64,000 bases of DNA from Endothia cerciana (lineage: Eukaryota > Ascomycota > Sordariomycetes > Diaporthales > Cryphonectriaceae). Numbering within the stretch: the first letter of the stretch is position 1; the number at the start of each line of letters is the position of its first letter. The stretch is from contig JALRMH010000063.1 in NCBI GenBank assembly GCA_026119935.1, positions 62,001-126,000 on the forward strand, in the 5' to 3' direction. The translations under genes and the position numbers were made by a program. Positions 11,204 through 21,404 of the stretch are shown here, one piece after another. Below the pieces are notes generated by a model. That model was not told the origin of the DNA. It searched no databases and saw only the letters and a program-made list of their open reading frames with translations.

Positions 11204-11416
11204 GAGCCGGACCTGGCGAGATACGAGATCTGTGAACAAGGGCTGGTGTGGGATGTATAATACGTGATGAGACAACCAACAACCAAAACGGGACGTATCA
11301 AGGCGTCTGGGAAGTGATTTGCCCATGTTCACTATGTTTACCAGATTCGAACTGTTCAATGGTTTTTGCATGATCGGCTGCCAGAAGCGCGTGTAACCCA
11401 ACATGCTAAGTATGGC

Positions 11417-12530
11417 TTAGGCTACGCTGACACTTGGCCCTCCCCTCCCCCCTTTTTTTTCTTCTTCTTTTTTTCTTCTTTTTCTGCTTCTTTTCTTTCT
11501 TCCCTTCCGTTTCCCTCCCTCCTTCTGCTTCTTCCTCCAGGGGCGGACGACACCACGCCCCTGCGAGATAGTGACGCTGGAGGTACCTGTGCTCTGGTAT
11601 CCCTCAGTCGCCATGATCTGGTAGTTGTACGCGCCGAGGTTCTGCAACAAGACTCATCATTAGTCCACCTCCCCTTCTTCCTTCCTTGGCCATGTCATCG
11701 GGGGCGGGGTGTACTCACCATCCCATACTGCTTCCAGGCGGTAATGTGGTTCGCGAACGTGCTGGTCCCGCTGGTCCTCTTGCTCTGGCGGATGCTCAGG
11801 TACTGGTTGAACGTCTGGGTCCCCTGGATGGACGGGGCGTTGCTGCGGACGACCTCGTAGATGTCGTAGGTCGCGCCGTCAGACGTGACGGTGCCCTTGT
11901 GGGTCCCTGCGGACCCGGGGGTTGTACGAGCCGTAGGTCTCGATCACGTCTAGGAGAAGTGTGTTAGATTAGGGTTATGAGGGACCTCTCCTCTGGGGTT
12001 TTGCCTCGGGAGGCGAGATGGGTGCAAGCGTGTTGGCAGGGAACTAGGTGGCGTGACTGACAGTACTCAACGAGCGGCGAGGTGGTCCAGCCATAGAGCG
12101 CGAGGAGGGAATCCCCGCCGGCGTTGAGGCTTCCGGTATACGTGACGGTGCTGGAGGGGGTGCGCGGGCGCGGGCGCGGTGTCAGTCTTCTGGCGCTCTA
12201 CTAGAATGTCTCTGGCCTGTAGAGAGGGCGGTTGCCCCATAGCAGCCCTCTCTTCCTGGAGACATACCGGGCACTTCCGGTCGACCAGCCAATGCCGGAG
12301 ACGACATCGGTGTTGGACGACGACCACGAGAGCGAGTACGTCCCGGTGCCGAGCGTCAGGGAGTCAGAACTGCTCTCGACGTAATTCGAGAAGTAGTAGC
12401 CCCCGCACGTGCCGGCCGTCGAGGACGTCACGACCTCACTGCGCTCCTCGAGCTTCTGGCCCGCGGGCAGGGCGGATATGACAGCCGCGCCGAGGGCAGC
12501 CGCGAGGAGGAGGGTCTTGGTGCCGACCAT
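11417..12530 (-). pseudogene. GH11 endo-1,4-beta-xylanase with a frameshift and a lost stop codon
   Basis: This is a secreted family GH11 xylanase. Exons are 12530..12268, 12150..12062, 11949..11719 and 11641..11417. The start at 12530 gives a clean signal peptide (MVGTKTLLLAAALGAAVISA); an in-frame ATG at 12560 is possible. GH11 features are YYFSNYVESSSDSLTLG, the nucleophile Glu in SPLVEYY, QYLSIRQSKRTSGT and the acid/base Glu in MATEGYQ. Two defects are visible. A five-G run at 11917..11921 has one base more than the GSYNPGS frame needs, shifting exon 3 into an early TGA. All splice phases close only if that base is ignored. The last exon also has no stop after the usual VTIS end and reads about 48 residues into a polypurine tract, giving a Lys/Arg-rich tail. 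It may be a true pseudogene, or the indel may be a sequencing error. Confidence 0.82.
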
Positions 12531-12637
12531 ATTGTTCAGGTTGATGAGGTCTTGGGACATCTACAGAGAATGGAAAGGGGATGGGTACAGTATCTTCCCG
12601 ACGATCTCGTAGCGGGCTGGGACAGATGTTCGTTGAA

Positions 12638-12644
12638 CTTTATA
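12638..12644 (-). promoter_or_regulatory. TATA box of the GH11 xylanase gene
   Basis: TATAAAG on the minus strand, 77 nt before the ATG at 12560 and 107 nt before the ATG at 12530. Both Met codons would lie in the transcript, so it does not decide the start. Confidence 0.5.
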
Positions 12645-12660
12645 CCTCCAGCCTGGACCA

Positions 12661-14346
12661 GGGAGGGTCCTATCGCTTTCATGTCTCCTGTGACGGACCT
12701 CCAGCTAAGGGCGCGGCCTGACGCCGGGAAGGTCGTCTACGTCAGGTAATGGGTGACGCTGCTTTCCCCATGAGCTTGTTTACATGCGGGAGGGGAGGGA
12801 GGGGGGAGGACGGGCTGATCTGCCAGCGAGGCCGGGTAAAGGGGTTGACCTGGTAATTTTGTCCTTGCGTTCACTATACACTATTATGTAAAGTGTAGGC
12901 AGAGGGAAAAGAGAAAAAAAAAAGGGGACCAAATGGGTCCCAGTCGAGGGCAAGCCAGCTTATCAGGACGGGTGGCGGTTAGGTGTAACACATCGAGACG
13001 GCCCTTGCTGCCCCTGGGGTGTCTGGCGCGAGCCCGGGTGGTTCGTCGCCACGCGCATAGGCGCCCCCCCCCCCCCATGCCTGCCATGGGGTGTGAGAAC
13101 TCGGTACGGTTAAAAGGCCTAGTGAGGTCTGGTAACAACGAGCAGCAAGGCGTCGCCGGAGCCCTGCGGTGGACACACGGGAAAAAGGATGGGGGACCGG
13201 GATGCCATGTGCATGCGAAAGTGGTATTGCCTATAGCATAATCGGGTAGAGATTACTGTAGCCTATGCGCGATCCCAAGGCGGACCGTCGCGAACCGCAT
13301 GTCCAACTTGGGTCTGATTCGAGCACACGAAGACAAGGACGTGCGGATCATAGGGCGTTCAGCCCATCTCCTTTGACCCGGCTGGCTGCGTCAGACGCAG
13401 ATCCCATCGTGCAGACAGCGATTGAGTACCTAGGCAGGTGGAGTGGCACATTACTATGTATATTAATACGCGGTCTTGGCAAGGCCCAGCCGGAGGTACT
13501 ATGAAGTTAGAAAGAAAAAGAAAAATTTATATGCCGGCTGAGAATCGTCCCACAGACCTGTGCCGCCTTGACTCGGCTGCAAACAAAGTGCTCCTGCTTC
13601 GAGCCTGCTACGGGGCGGACGCACGGTTAAGCTCTTGAACCCCGTGTCTTTGAAGCCCGTCCCGAGCCTTGCGGGAACCTGTTCGGCCGCGCCCAAAGAC
13701 TCCACCTATGGTAGGGTGTGAAGGACAAGAGACCCCCCAGAAGTACAGTTAATCGTTGCCTTTCAGGATGTCCAGCCCCAGGAAGTCGAGACCTAGAACA
13801 CCGGATCGGCCTGGTGTGCTCTGGTCAGTTACCGGGAATGACAAGGCGGTTGTGTCACTGCAGACAGTCCCATGATCAAGAGCAATATGTCTGTCCCTGG
13901 AAGAGACGCTTGCCCAGCAATAGACTACTATCGTGCCGCGTTCATATCTCTCGTGTCAGAGAAACGAGCGCCCAGGCGGCGGCCGCGAATCATATGCCGA
14001 GGGGCTCTTCGACCACGGCCCATCGGAGCCCCGTCTCATTATGGCTGAATGGTGAAGCCTATAGGCCCCGAGTGTGACTGCTACCTGTGCCGGGACCGGA
14101 ATAAACTCCAAACAACCTACCCGCTTCCTGGTTGCTCCGGCTGACCGAGCATCCCCTCCACGGGACTGAGAGGACGGCCATGGGATGACGGCTTCGATGA
14201 GATCTGGGCGAGGTTGATATACCGGGGTCTGCCCGTGGCCACTGCTGCCAGGGTGGCCATCTGATCTTTCCACCAGCACATCCTCCGCTGGCCATCCGTC
14301 TCTATCCCTTGAACCCATACAAACTTTCGCTTTCGAGCCTGTAAAT
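12661..14346. other. Divergent promoter region of the xylanase and acetylxylan esterase genes
   Basis: About 1.7 kb between two divergent xylan-degradation genes. It has a C run at 13068 to 13077 and a candidate CreA-type site CCGGGG near 14222. I found no perfect GGCTAA (XlnR-type) site by eye. Short open frames on both strands lack domain-like sequence. No gene seen. Confidence 0.5.
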
Positions 14347-15157
14347 ATGTTCACCAAAGCAGCCAGCCTCGCCACCCTCGCCCTCCTCACCGTCGGCGCA
14401 CCCGCCTCCCCGATCGACAATGCGGCGGTGGAGGAGCGCGCCAGCTGTCCCGGGGTGCACGTGTTCGGCGCCCGCGAGACGACCGCCAGCCCCGGGTACG
14501 GCACGGCGGGGTCCGTCGTCAGCGCCATCGTGGCCGCGCACTCGGGGGCGACCTCGGAGGCCATCTCGTACCCGGCATGCGGGGGCCAGTCGTCGTGCGG
14601 CGGGATCAGCTACGCCAATTCCGTCTCCCAGGGCACGAGCGCCGTGGTCACCGCCGTGAGCAACTACGCGAAGCAGTGCCCGAGCACGGAGCTCGTGCTT
14701 GTCGGGTACTCCCAGGTTCGTCCGCGCGTTCCCAGGACCCCCACCAGCGCCTCCTCTCGGGGGGAGGAAGGGGGGGGAGGGAGGGGGCCAAGACGCTGAA
14801 GGCCGCGCGCCGAGCTGACATCTTTTGGTGGTTTGTGTGTAGGGTGCCGAGATCTTCGACGCGGCCCTCTGCGGCGCCTCCGGCAGCGGCGGCTCCATTG
14901 CCAGCTACAACATCAAGGCCGCCATCTTCATGGGCGACCCACGGTTCAAGGCCGGCGCCCCGTACAACGTCGGCACCTGCACGACGGGCGGGTTTGACCA
15001 GCGGTCCGGCTCCTGCGGCAGCTATAACGACAGGATCCAGTCCTACTGCGATTCTGCCGACCCTTACTGCTGCAACGGGAACAGCGCCGCCACCCACCAG
15101 GGCTATGCGAGCGAGTATGGTTCCAGGGCCGGGGCCTTCGTCAACAGCAAGCTGTAG
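14347..15157 (+). CDS. CE5 acetylxylan esterase (cutinase-fold, secreted)
   Basis: This is a carbohydrate esterase family 5 enzyme that removes acetyl groups from xylan and so helps xylanases. Exons are 14347..14715 and 14843..15157, 227 residues, with one 127-nt phase-0 intron. It has a signal peptide (MFTKAASLATLALLTVGAPA) and a mature start near ASCPGVHVFGARET, the usual CE5 opening. The catalytic Ser122 lies in GYSQG, split by the intron right after Gln. Asp196 (SADPYC) and His208 (ATHQGY) complete the triad with the 12-residue Asp-His spacing seen in acetylxylan esterases. Cys pairs (CGGQSSCG, CCNG) support a disulfide-rich secreted fold. It is an esterase of acetylxylan rather than a cutinase by overall similarity, which is a family-level inference. 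It is transcribed divergently from the GH11 gene. Confidence 0.88.
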
Positions 15158-16330
15158 GTGGATGCTGTCCGCACGGGAGTGGAAGAGGGTGGTCAAGGAG
15201 GGGGGGGGGGTGGCAGAAAAGACGGTGAGAGAGACAGGCTTGAACGGGAGGAGAGGAAGCGGGAGGATCCATAACTGCCCTCGATAAGGGAGGACGGAGT
15301 GAGAGCTATACTCTACAGTACCAAACCTGAAGCCCAGGTCCCTACTGCGCGTGCCTGTTTCCGAGATCAAGGCGCTGGATGACACAGCCCAGGGGGGGGG
15401 GGGGCCAAGTGGAACTGGGAGAAGGCTCGGGTACGGTCCACAGACTGACTGACGACCTGTGTGGTGGTTTCACACCCCAGCCGTCCAGGTGGCCTGTGAG
15501 GCTGATGATGTCCTCCAGCGGGTGGCACCTGTGGCTGGTCCCACAGCCAGTCCCACACCAGCACCAGCCCAGGATTTGACGCGGTAGAAGCGGTCGCGCG
15601 ATGGATTAGGAATCACTGGGACGCGGCTCCATAAGAGGAGGGACCCATGTTCCCTCCCCCCTTGCCAATCCAATCCTGAGGCGAAGTAAACTAAATAAAC
15701 GCGCGACCGTAAGTACTGTAAGTAAAGAAAAAAGGAAAAAAGAAACAGAGAAATTAAAAAATAAAAATAAAAATAAAAACACATGTGAAGAGCGGTGATG
15801 AGAACTGGGGGAGGGGGTTGTGGCATCCACCATCCACCATTCGGGTTGCTGCGCGCGGTGGGGTGGTTTTTGGGTGGCTGGGAAAAAGTGTTGACCCTCA
15901 GAAACCGGAGGCGGGATCGTCGACAGGACGCGTCGAGATCGACCCCTCGGTGAGGTCTCCGGACCCCTATGAGATCATGAGGGGGTTTTTTTCTTTCTTT
16001 TTTCTTTTCTTTCCTTTCCCTTCTAGAAGGATTATGAGATGTGGAAGGCTGTCGTAACAGACGCGGTTGGAGGTTGACAGATTACCCCAGAGCGAGTTCT
16101 CTCGAGGTCGGCTGGGGAGGGCGAGCAGACAAGGAAGAAGCAAAGAAGAAAGAAAAAAAAAAAAAAGAAAACACCAGGTGGCAGCGGAAGAGGAGCAGGA
16201 TGAGGTCAGAGTCAGGAGCGTCGCAGGGCCGGCTCGGCACCGCGAGGATCGAGGATCGAGGGATCGAGGGCCTCGGATCAACAAATCAGGCAGCGCGACG
16301 GGACCTGCCAGATAAATTTTAAGGCAGAGA

Positions 16331-16436
16331 AAGGCAAGGCAAGAAGACAAGGCAAGGCAAGGCAAGGCAAGGCAAGGCAAGGCAAGGCAAGGCAATGCAA
16401 GACAAGACAAGGCAAGGCCAGGCCAGGCCAGGCCAG
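16331..16436. repeat. (GGCAA)n pentanucleotide array grading into (GGCCA)n
   Basis: About 20 imperfect copies of a 5-bp unit, GGCAA, changing to GGCCA at the right end. In one minus-strand frame it encodes a repetitive LALPC-type string with no meaning as a protein. Confidence 0.9.
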
Positions 16437-16692
16437 AGCAGAGAGGGCCGTGAGGCCCCCCAGCCGCAGGAACGGGGAGCGTGGGGTGGATACGAGCTAC
16501 AGAGGAGGAGCCCATGGCCTCGGTACCATCCAGGCCCCACCTGGCTGAAGGGCAGGCCACCTCTCTCTGTATCTCTCCCTCTCTCACCTGCAGTCCCCAG
16601 CAGGTACCGTGTCACGTACATGCCATAGCAACGGTACACGTTACATACAATGACCATTCAGCAGCCCCTGCCCGCCACGCCAATATCGATAG

Positions 16693-16732
16693 GGCGGGCT
16701 GGCGGGCTGGCGGGCTGGCGGGCTGGCAGGCT
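16693..16732. repeat. 8-bp tandem repeat (GGCGGGCT)n
   Basis: Five near-perfect copies of GGCGGGCT in intergenic DNA, about 260 bp to the right of the GGCAA array. Confidence 0.85.
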
Positions 16733-17565
16733 ACTGATAAGACGCTGGGGGACATATCACCCTGGCAACGGCGCCCATAATACGGCAGCAGGATAAGGTT
16801 TGGTATTGGGCGCCTCGGCTGCCTGAGCCGAACTTTCCACGCTGCACAAAACCCCCCCCCCCCCCAAAAACCCTCCTCCTCCTCCAAGGGGGGCACCCCA
16901 AGGAGGACCGACCGCACGCGCTGCTGGTAACCCTGTTGGTAACCCTGCTGGTGGGGACCCACTAACCTGCCTATACTAACCTACTGCTGCTGGGGCCTCG
17001 CCTCTTTCTGAGCCCGCCTGCCCGCCTGCCCGCCGCCCTAGAGACCAGAATTGGGACCTGACGCGCCCCAAGTGACGCATACAATGCATCTGTCTGTCTT
17101 GTGCCTGGGGTCCTGGGGCTGCTCCTCCACATTTACTGCCCGCTGCGTCCGGGCTCAAGAGTCTGTACCCGTTAGGTATATTCCCGTCTCACTGCATCCT
17201 CCCTCTGCAATCCTTCCCACCCACGCATACGCTCATCAATCACACTCCCGCTCTGCTCATCCTCACAACCCACCAACACCAGCGCCTTGACGACGGCGGC
17301 GGCGGCGACGACGACGACGACGGTGACGACGACGACGGCCAGCCTCCAGCGTGCAGCCCACTCCGGTCCAGCACCGCATCTTAACGTTGATCTCCCCAAC
17401 GACGACGGCCATGGCATGACATGATATGACATGCATCATCATCATCAACCACCACCACCACCCTACAGGCGCATTGGCATGAGGCATTACAGTTACCCGG
17501 CTTACTCATGAATTGCATCACATCCCGCTCTGTTTACTGTCGTTCCCACAGCAATTGACAACCAC

Positions 17566-17690
17566 CTCCCTGCCCTCCCCTCCCTGCCCTCCCCTCCCTG
17601 CCCTCCCCTCCCCCCTCCCCTCCCCCCTCCCCTCCCCCCATCACCACCATCACCACCACCACCACCATCACCACCGCCACCATCTCCAGA
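17566..17690. repeat. C-rich and CAC-rich repeat just upstream of the GBD/FH3 start codon
   Basis: CCCTCCCTG-type repeats pass into (CAC/CAT)n and end 6 nt before the ATG at 17697. They lie in the presumed 5' leader, giving a pyrimidine- and C-rich leader. Confidence 0.8.
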
Positions 17691-17696
17691 GCCAAC

Positions 17697-20482
17697 ATGG
17701 CGGCGATCCACAAGTCACCCTTCAACTTCTCCGAGACGCGACAGCAGTTTGAGCAACAGAACAAGCCGGCTGGCGGCGGCGGCCTGAGGTCCTTCATACA
17801 CAGGAGGAACAACTCTGATGGCGGCAGCCTCCCCTCGTCCTTCTCCCCCCCAAAGTCAACCTCCACCACCGCCACCACGACGGCCGCCTCCCCCTCCTTC
17901 TCAACACCCGCCGGCCAGTCGGGAGAACAACATCAACAGCAGGACCAACAGCAGGACCAACAGCAGGACGGCGGGGCCTGCCCCAAGCTTCAGATCGAGA
18001 CCCAGGCCCTGGGCCAGTGGCAGCAGACCGGACCCGTCGCCATAGACAGCCCCCGCTCCCCGACCAAGGCACCGCGCGACGATGCCGACAAGGGCGGTGC
18101 CGACGGCCCCAGGGCCGCCCCCAAGCCCAACCTGGCTACCCTCTCCGCCAGGTTCTCCAAGGACAAGTCTGCCAGGGAGAACCCGCCAGACAAGTCGAAC
18201 AAGGCCAGGTCCTCGACCAACCTGAAGGGCCTGCTGCTCTCCCGCCCCGGGTCGGACAAGAGCCTGAACCTCTCCATCGACAAGGACGGCCAGCAGGGCA
18301 AGAACAAGGAGAACAGGAGGCCTTCGGATCCCAACTCGCCAGCGGTGACGCCAATCTACGCACAGTTCTGCAGGGCCGCCCTGGAGCGCGCCACTTCTGT
18401 CCCTAGCTCACCCTTCGGGACCCCCCCGGACCCGTTCACCCAGGCAAGCCTGCTGAACCTCAACAACTCGTTCCGCCCCGCGGCGGCGGTATCAACCAGC
18501 GGGAGTTCTGGCCCAAAGCAGAGGCCTAAGTCGTTTCAGCCCCAGCACGTCCCCAAGTCCGACGCCGCCAGGATGGACCAGCAGAAGGACACCCGCGGGA
18601 GGCCCAAGCCCGACGACCCGCCCGAGGGCCAGCGGTCGTCCACGTGGGCCAAGACTCGGTCTGGGTCGCGTGCCAGGGTCATGGCGGCCCTCTCCAACCT
18701 GGGCGGCCAGAAGTCCAAGTCTGCCTCGCCGACCCCCGAGCCCGAGCCGAGCGAGCCCCAGATCGACCCCAGGGACGTCGACAAGCACCTGGAGGCCATG
18801 CTGGACCGGCGGAACATCCCGGAGAACCAGAGGTACAAGATGCGCAACCTGAACAGCACCATCAAGATGGAGTTTATCCGCCAGGACTGGGCCGAGGCCG
18901 ACGCCAAGAAGCTGGGCCGCCGCCCCACCAACGACAGCGACGACTCCGCCGTGGTCATCGGCAAGGACTCGGTGCGCGACGCCGGCGACAAGAAACACAC
19001 CCGTGGCAGGAGCTTCACCCTCTCGCGGAACAGCTGGAGGATCGGGGGGTCGCCATCCAAGGGCAAGAAGAAGGAGGCGCCCATCAAGGGCCACAGCAGG
19101 AACAAGTCGACGGACAGCGTGGTCATGGAGAGGCCCCCCTCGGCGGCCTCGCATGCCGGCAGCGGGATCATAGCCAAGGTCACGGGCCAGCAGCCGTCCG
19201 ATTTTGTCAACTACCTGCGCAAGGTCCAGAAGCCCGAGGCCGTCGAGGTGGGCAAGCTCCACAAGCTGCGCCTCCTGCTCCGCAACGAGCGCGTCGCGTG
19301 GACGGAGGATTTCATCAGGCAGGGCGGCATGAAGGAGATTGTGGGTCTCCTGCGGCGGATCATGGATGTCGAGTGGAGGTGAGTCTGCCCGCCCCCCCCC
19401 CGCCCCCCCTCCTTTTCCAAAAAAAGAAAAAAGAAAAAAGAAAAGGAAAAAGCACCACTGATGATGACCTGCTGAGCCTGACGCCGTTTGACAACAGGGA
19501 GGAGCATGAAGATGCGCTACTACACGAGGACCTGCTCTGCCTCAAGGCCTTGTGCACGACCGCTCTGGCCCTGCAGTACCTACATGAGATCCAGGCCACA
19601 CTCCTCCCGGCCCTGATCCATCTGATTTTCGATCCCGAGAGGAAGGGCCCGAGCGAGTTTACGACGCGGAACATCATCACCTCTATCCTTCTCACATACA
19701 TCCAGAGTGGTGCGGAACAGGAACGTGTGGCCAGGGCCCAGACCGTCCTCTCCTACCTCCGTGACCCGGCGCCGAAGGAGGAAGAGCGACCGGTCGAGTT
19801 CGTCTTGGAGATGAGACGGGAGCGGCCTTATCGCGTCTGGAACAAGGAGGTGGTTAGCGTCACCAAGGAGGTCTTCTGGATCTTCCTGCATCACCTGAAC
19901 GTCATCGCTCTACCTGCAGGGCGCGACAAGTCTTCCGAGGACATCCGAAAGACGGCGACCAACGACACGTCGGCATCACGCTCCAGCGACCGAGCGTCTA
20001 CCAACTCGTCAGCCGACGAAAAATATGCGTACATGCACCGACACTTCCCGCAGGAGCGCCCTCCCGTCCCCGCCGCTCCATATGTGGGCGGCGTCGAGTG
20101 GGACGCGACCAACTACCTCGCTTCGCACCTGGACCTGCTGAACGCCATCATCGCCTGCACGCCCACCCAGGCTGAGCGGAACGCGTTGCGGGAACAGTTC
20201 CGCGTCTCAGGCTGGGAGCGCTGCCTGGGCGGTAGCCTGAGGCTGTGCAAGGAGAAGTTCTATCCGGGTGTGCACGATGCGCTGCGCACGTGGGTGGCCG
20301 CGGCTGCAGACGATGGCTGGAACGTTCGGGATGTGCGGTTTGGCCCGCCACAGGAGTCTCGAAGCGCGTCGCCTGCCAAGAAGGCAGTTCCCAGCGCCGC
20401 GGCAAAGAAGGAGCCGCCTCCGCGGCTGGAGATGCCCAAGCTGGACTTCGTCCTGGACGGGCCCCTGTCTGCTGCCCCTTAG
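17697..20482 (+). CDS. GBD/FH3 (formin N-terminus-like) protein, Rid1-like
   Basis: This is a Rho-GTPase-binding/formin-homology-3 protein without FH1 or FH2 actin domains. It resembles proteins annotated in Pezizomycotina as GTPase-binding protein Rid1; its function is unknown to me beyond presumed polarity or Rho signalling. Exons are 17697..19378 and 19498..20482, 888 residues, with a 119-nt phase-2 intron. The first 350 residues are low-complexity Ser/Pro/Lys-rich and include a three-copy QQQD repeat. From about 360 the GBD begins (DKHLEAMLDRRNIPENQRYK, STIKMEFIRQDWAE). FH3/armadillo-like helices follow, with VNYLRKVQKPEAVEVGKL and DLLCLKALCTTALALQYL across the splice site. The TAG at 20480 is followed in frame by 33 more codons of protein-like composition. 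Confidence 0.75.
17934..17969 (+). repeat. 12-bp repeat encoding QQQD units
   Basis: Three perfect copies of CAACAGCAGGAC within the N-terminal disordered region of the GBD/FH3 protein. Confidence 0.9.
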
Positions 20483-21404
20483 TGGGAGGACGAGAAGTGG
20501 ACGAGGATGTTTGACAGCCTGAAGAGGCAGGTGGCGGTAAGGAACACAACGGCCTGGAGTTCCGCCAGACGCCGCTGCCAATGATCAGATGGGTCGGGGG
20601 CACGGCCGTCGTCGGCAAGGATCGTCAGCATAAGCCAAGATCAGGCACCGTACATACCTGGTCGTTTTCTGGCTCGAGGAGTTCGGGGAAAAGGGGAAAT
20701 AGGCACGGCAAGACTTGCATCACGCTTCTTATTTGATTTTCAGGGATCCTTATGATCACTGGCGCAGGACATGGGCAGGGAAGCACGGGGTTTCGACTAT
20801 TTCTGCTTTTCGGGTTCCTGTTCTGCAGCACTTCACCGGCTACATACTCACCTCTACGGCCACCGCCGTGGTCAATCGCAGGAGTCGTAGCACAATTGCA
20901 TGGAAGTCGGTCGTTTTTTTTATTTTTATTTTTCTTTCCCTTTTTTTCTCTTTTTTTTCTTCTCACACCTGCTTTTTGGGCAGGTTTAGGGAAACGGCAT
21001 TACATAGGGCACACATAGAGGGGCTTGGCTGCCGTTGTTGCTTCAACGTCACGCCTGGTGACGAGGTGGTTAGGCAGAGGAGGCTCTTGTGTTCGCAGCA
21101 GCAGCTTATCATGATGATCACGTGTGACGAATCAATGAAATGTTTCATATTCGCAATGTCCTCCTGCTCTGATTTAAGCATTGACGCTCGAATCTGATAC
21201 TGGTTCTGAAGGTGACCCGATGTGATTATACATACCAAGGCATCTCATCTCCCCCCTGCCAGATTCGTTCCTATACCCATGAGTATCTGCCCTGCTGGCT
21301 GAGATCCTGCCGCACGGCTGTAATTCCTTCATTTAGACCCAATGAATCAACAACATCGAAGGTTCTCATCCCGCAACGATGTTTGTATCCTGCTACACTT
21401 GGTC
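20483..21404. other. Intergenic region between convergent GBD/FH3 and LRR genes
   Basis: The first 100 bp continue the GBD/FH3 reading frame past its stop codon. The rest has T-rich tracts (20924 to 20970) and no protein-like frame. It presumably holds two 3' ends. Confidence 0.5.

Larger units (their letters stand above)
15158..17696. other. 2.5-kb low-complexity intergenic region, with 5' leader of the GBD/FH3 gene
   Basis: The region is dominated by simple sequence: G run at 15393 to 15403, A-rich tract near 15726 to 15780, T/C-rich and A-rich tracts near 15985 to 16170, a pentanucleotide array, an octamer array, a C run at 16853 to 16865, and CGA/CAT/CAC trinucleotide patches from 17286 to 17690. 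Long open frames are by-products of these repeats. No gene seen. Confidence 0.6.

Noticed and set aside
15967..16587. Minus-strand open frame with repeated LALPC
   Set aside because: A product of the GGCAA pentanucleotide array; no conserved sequence outside the repeat.
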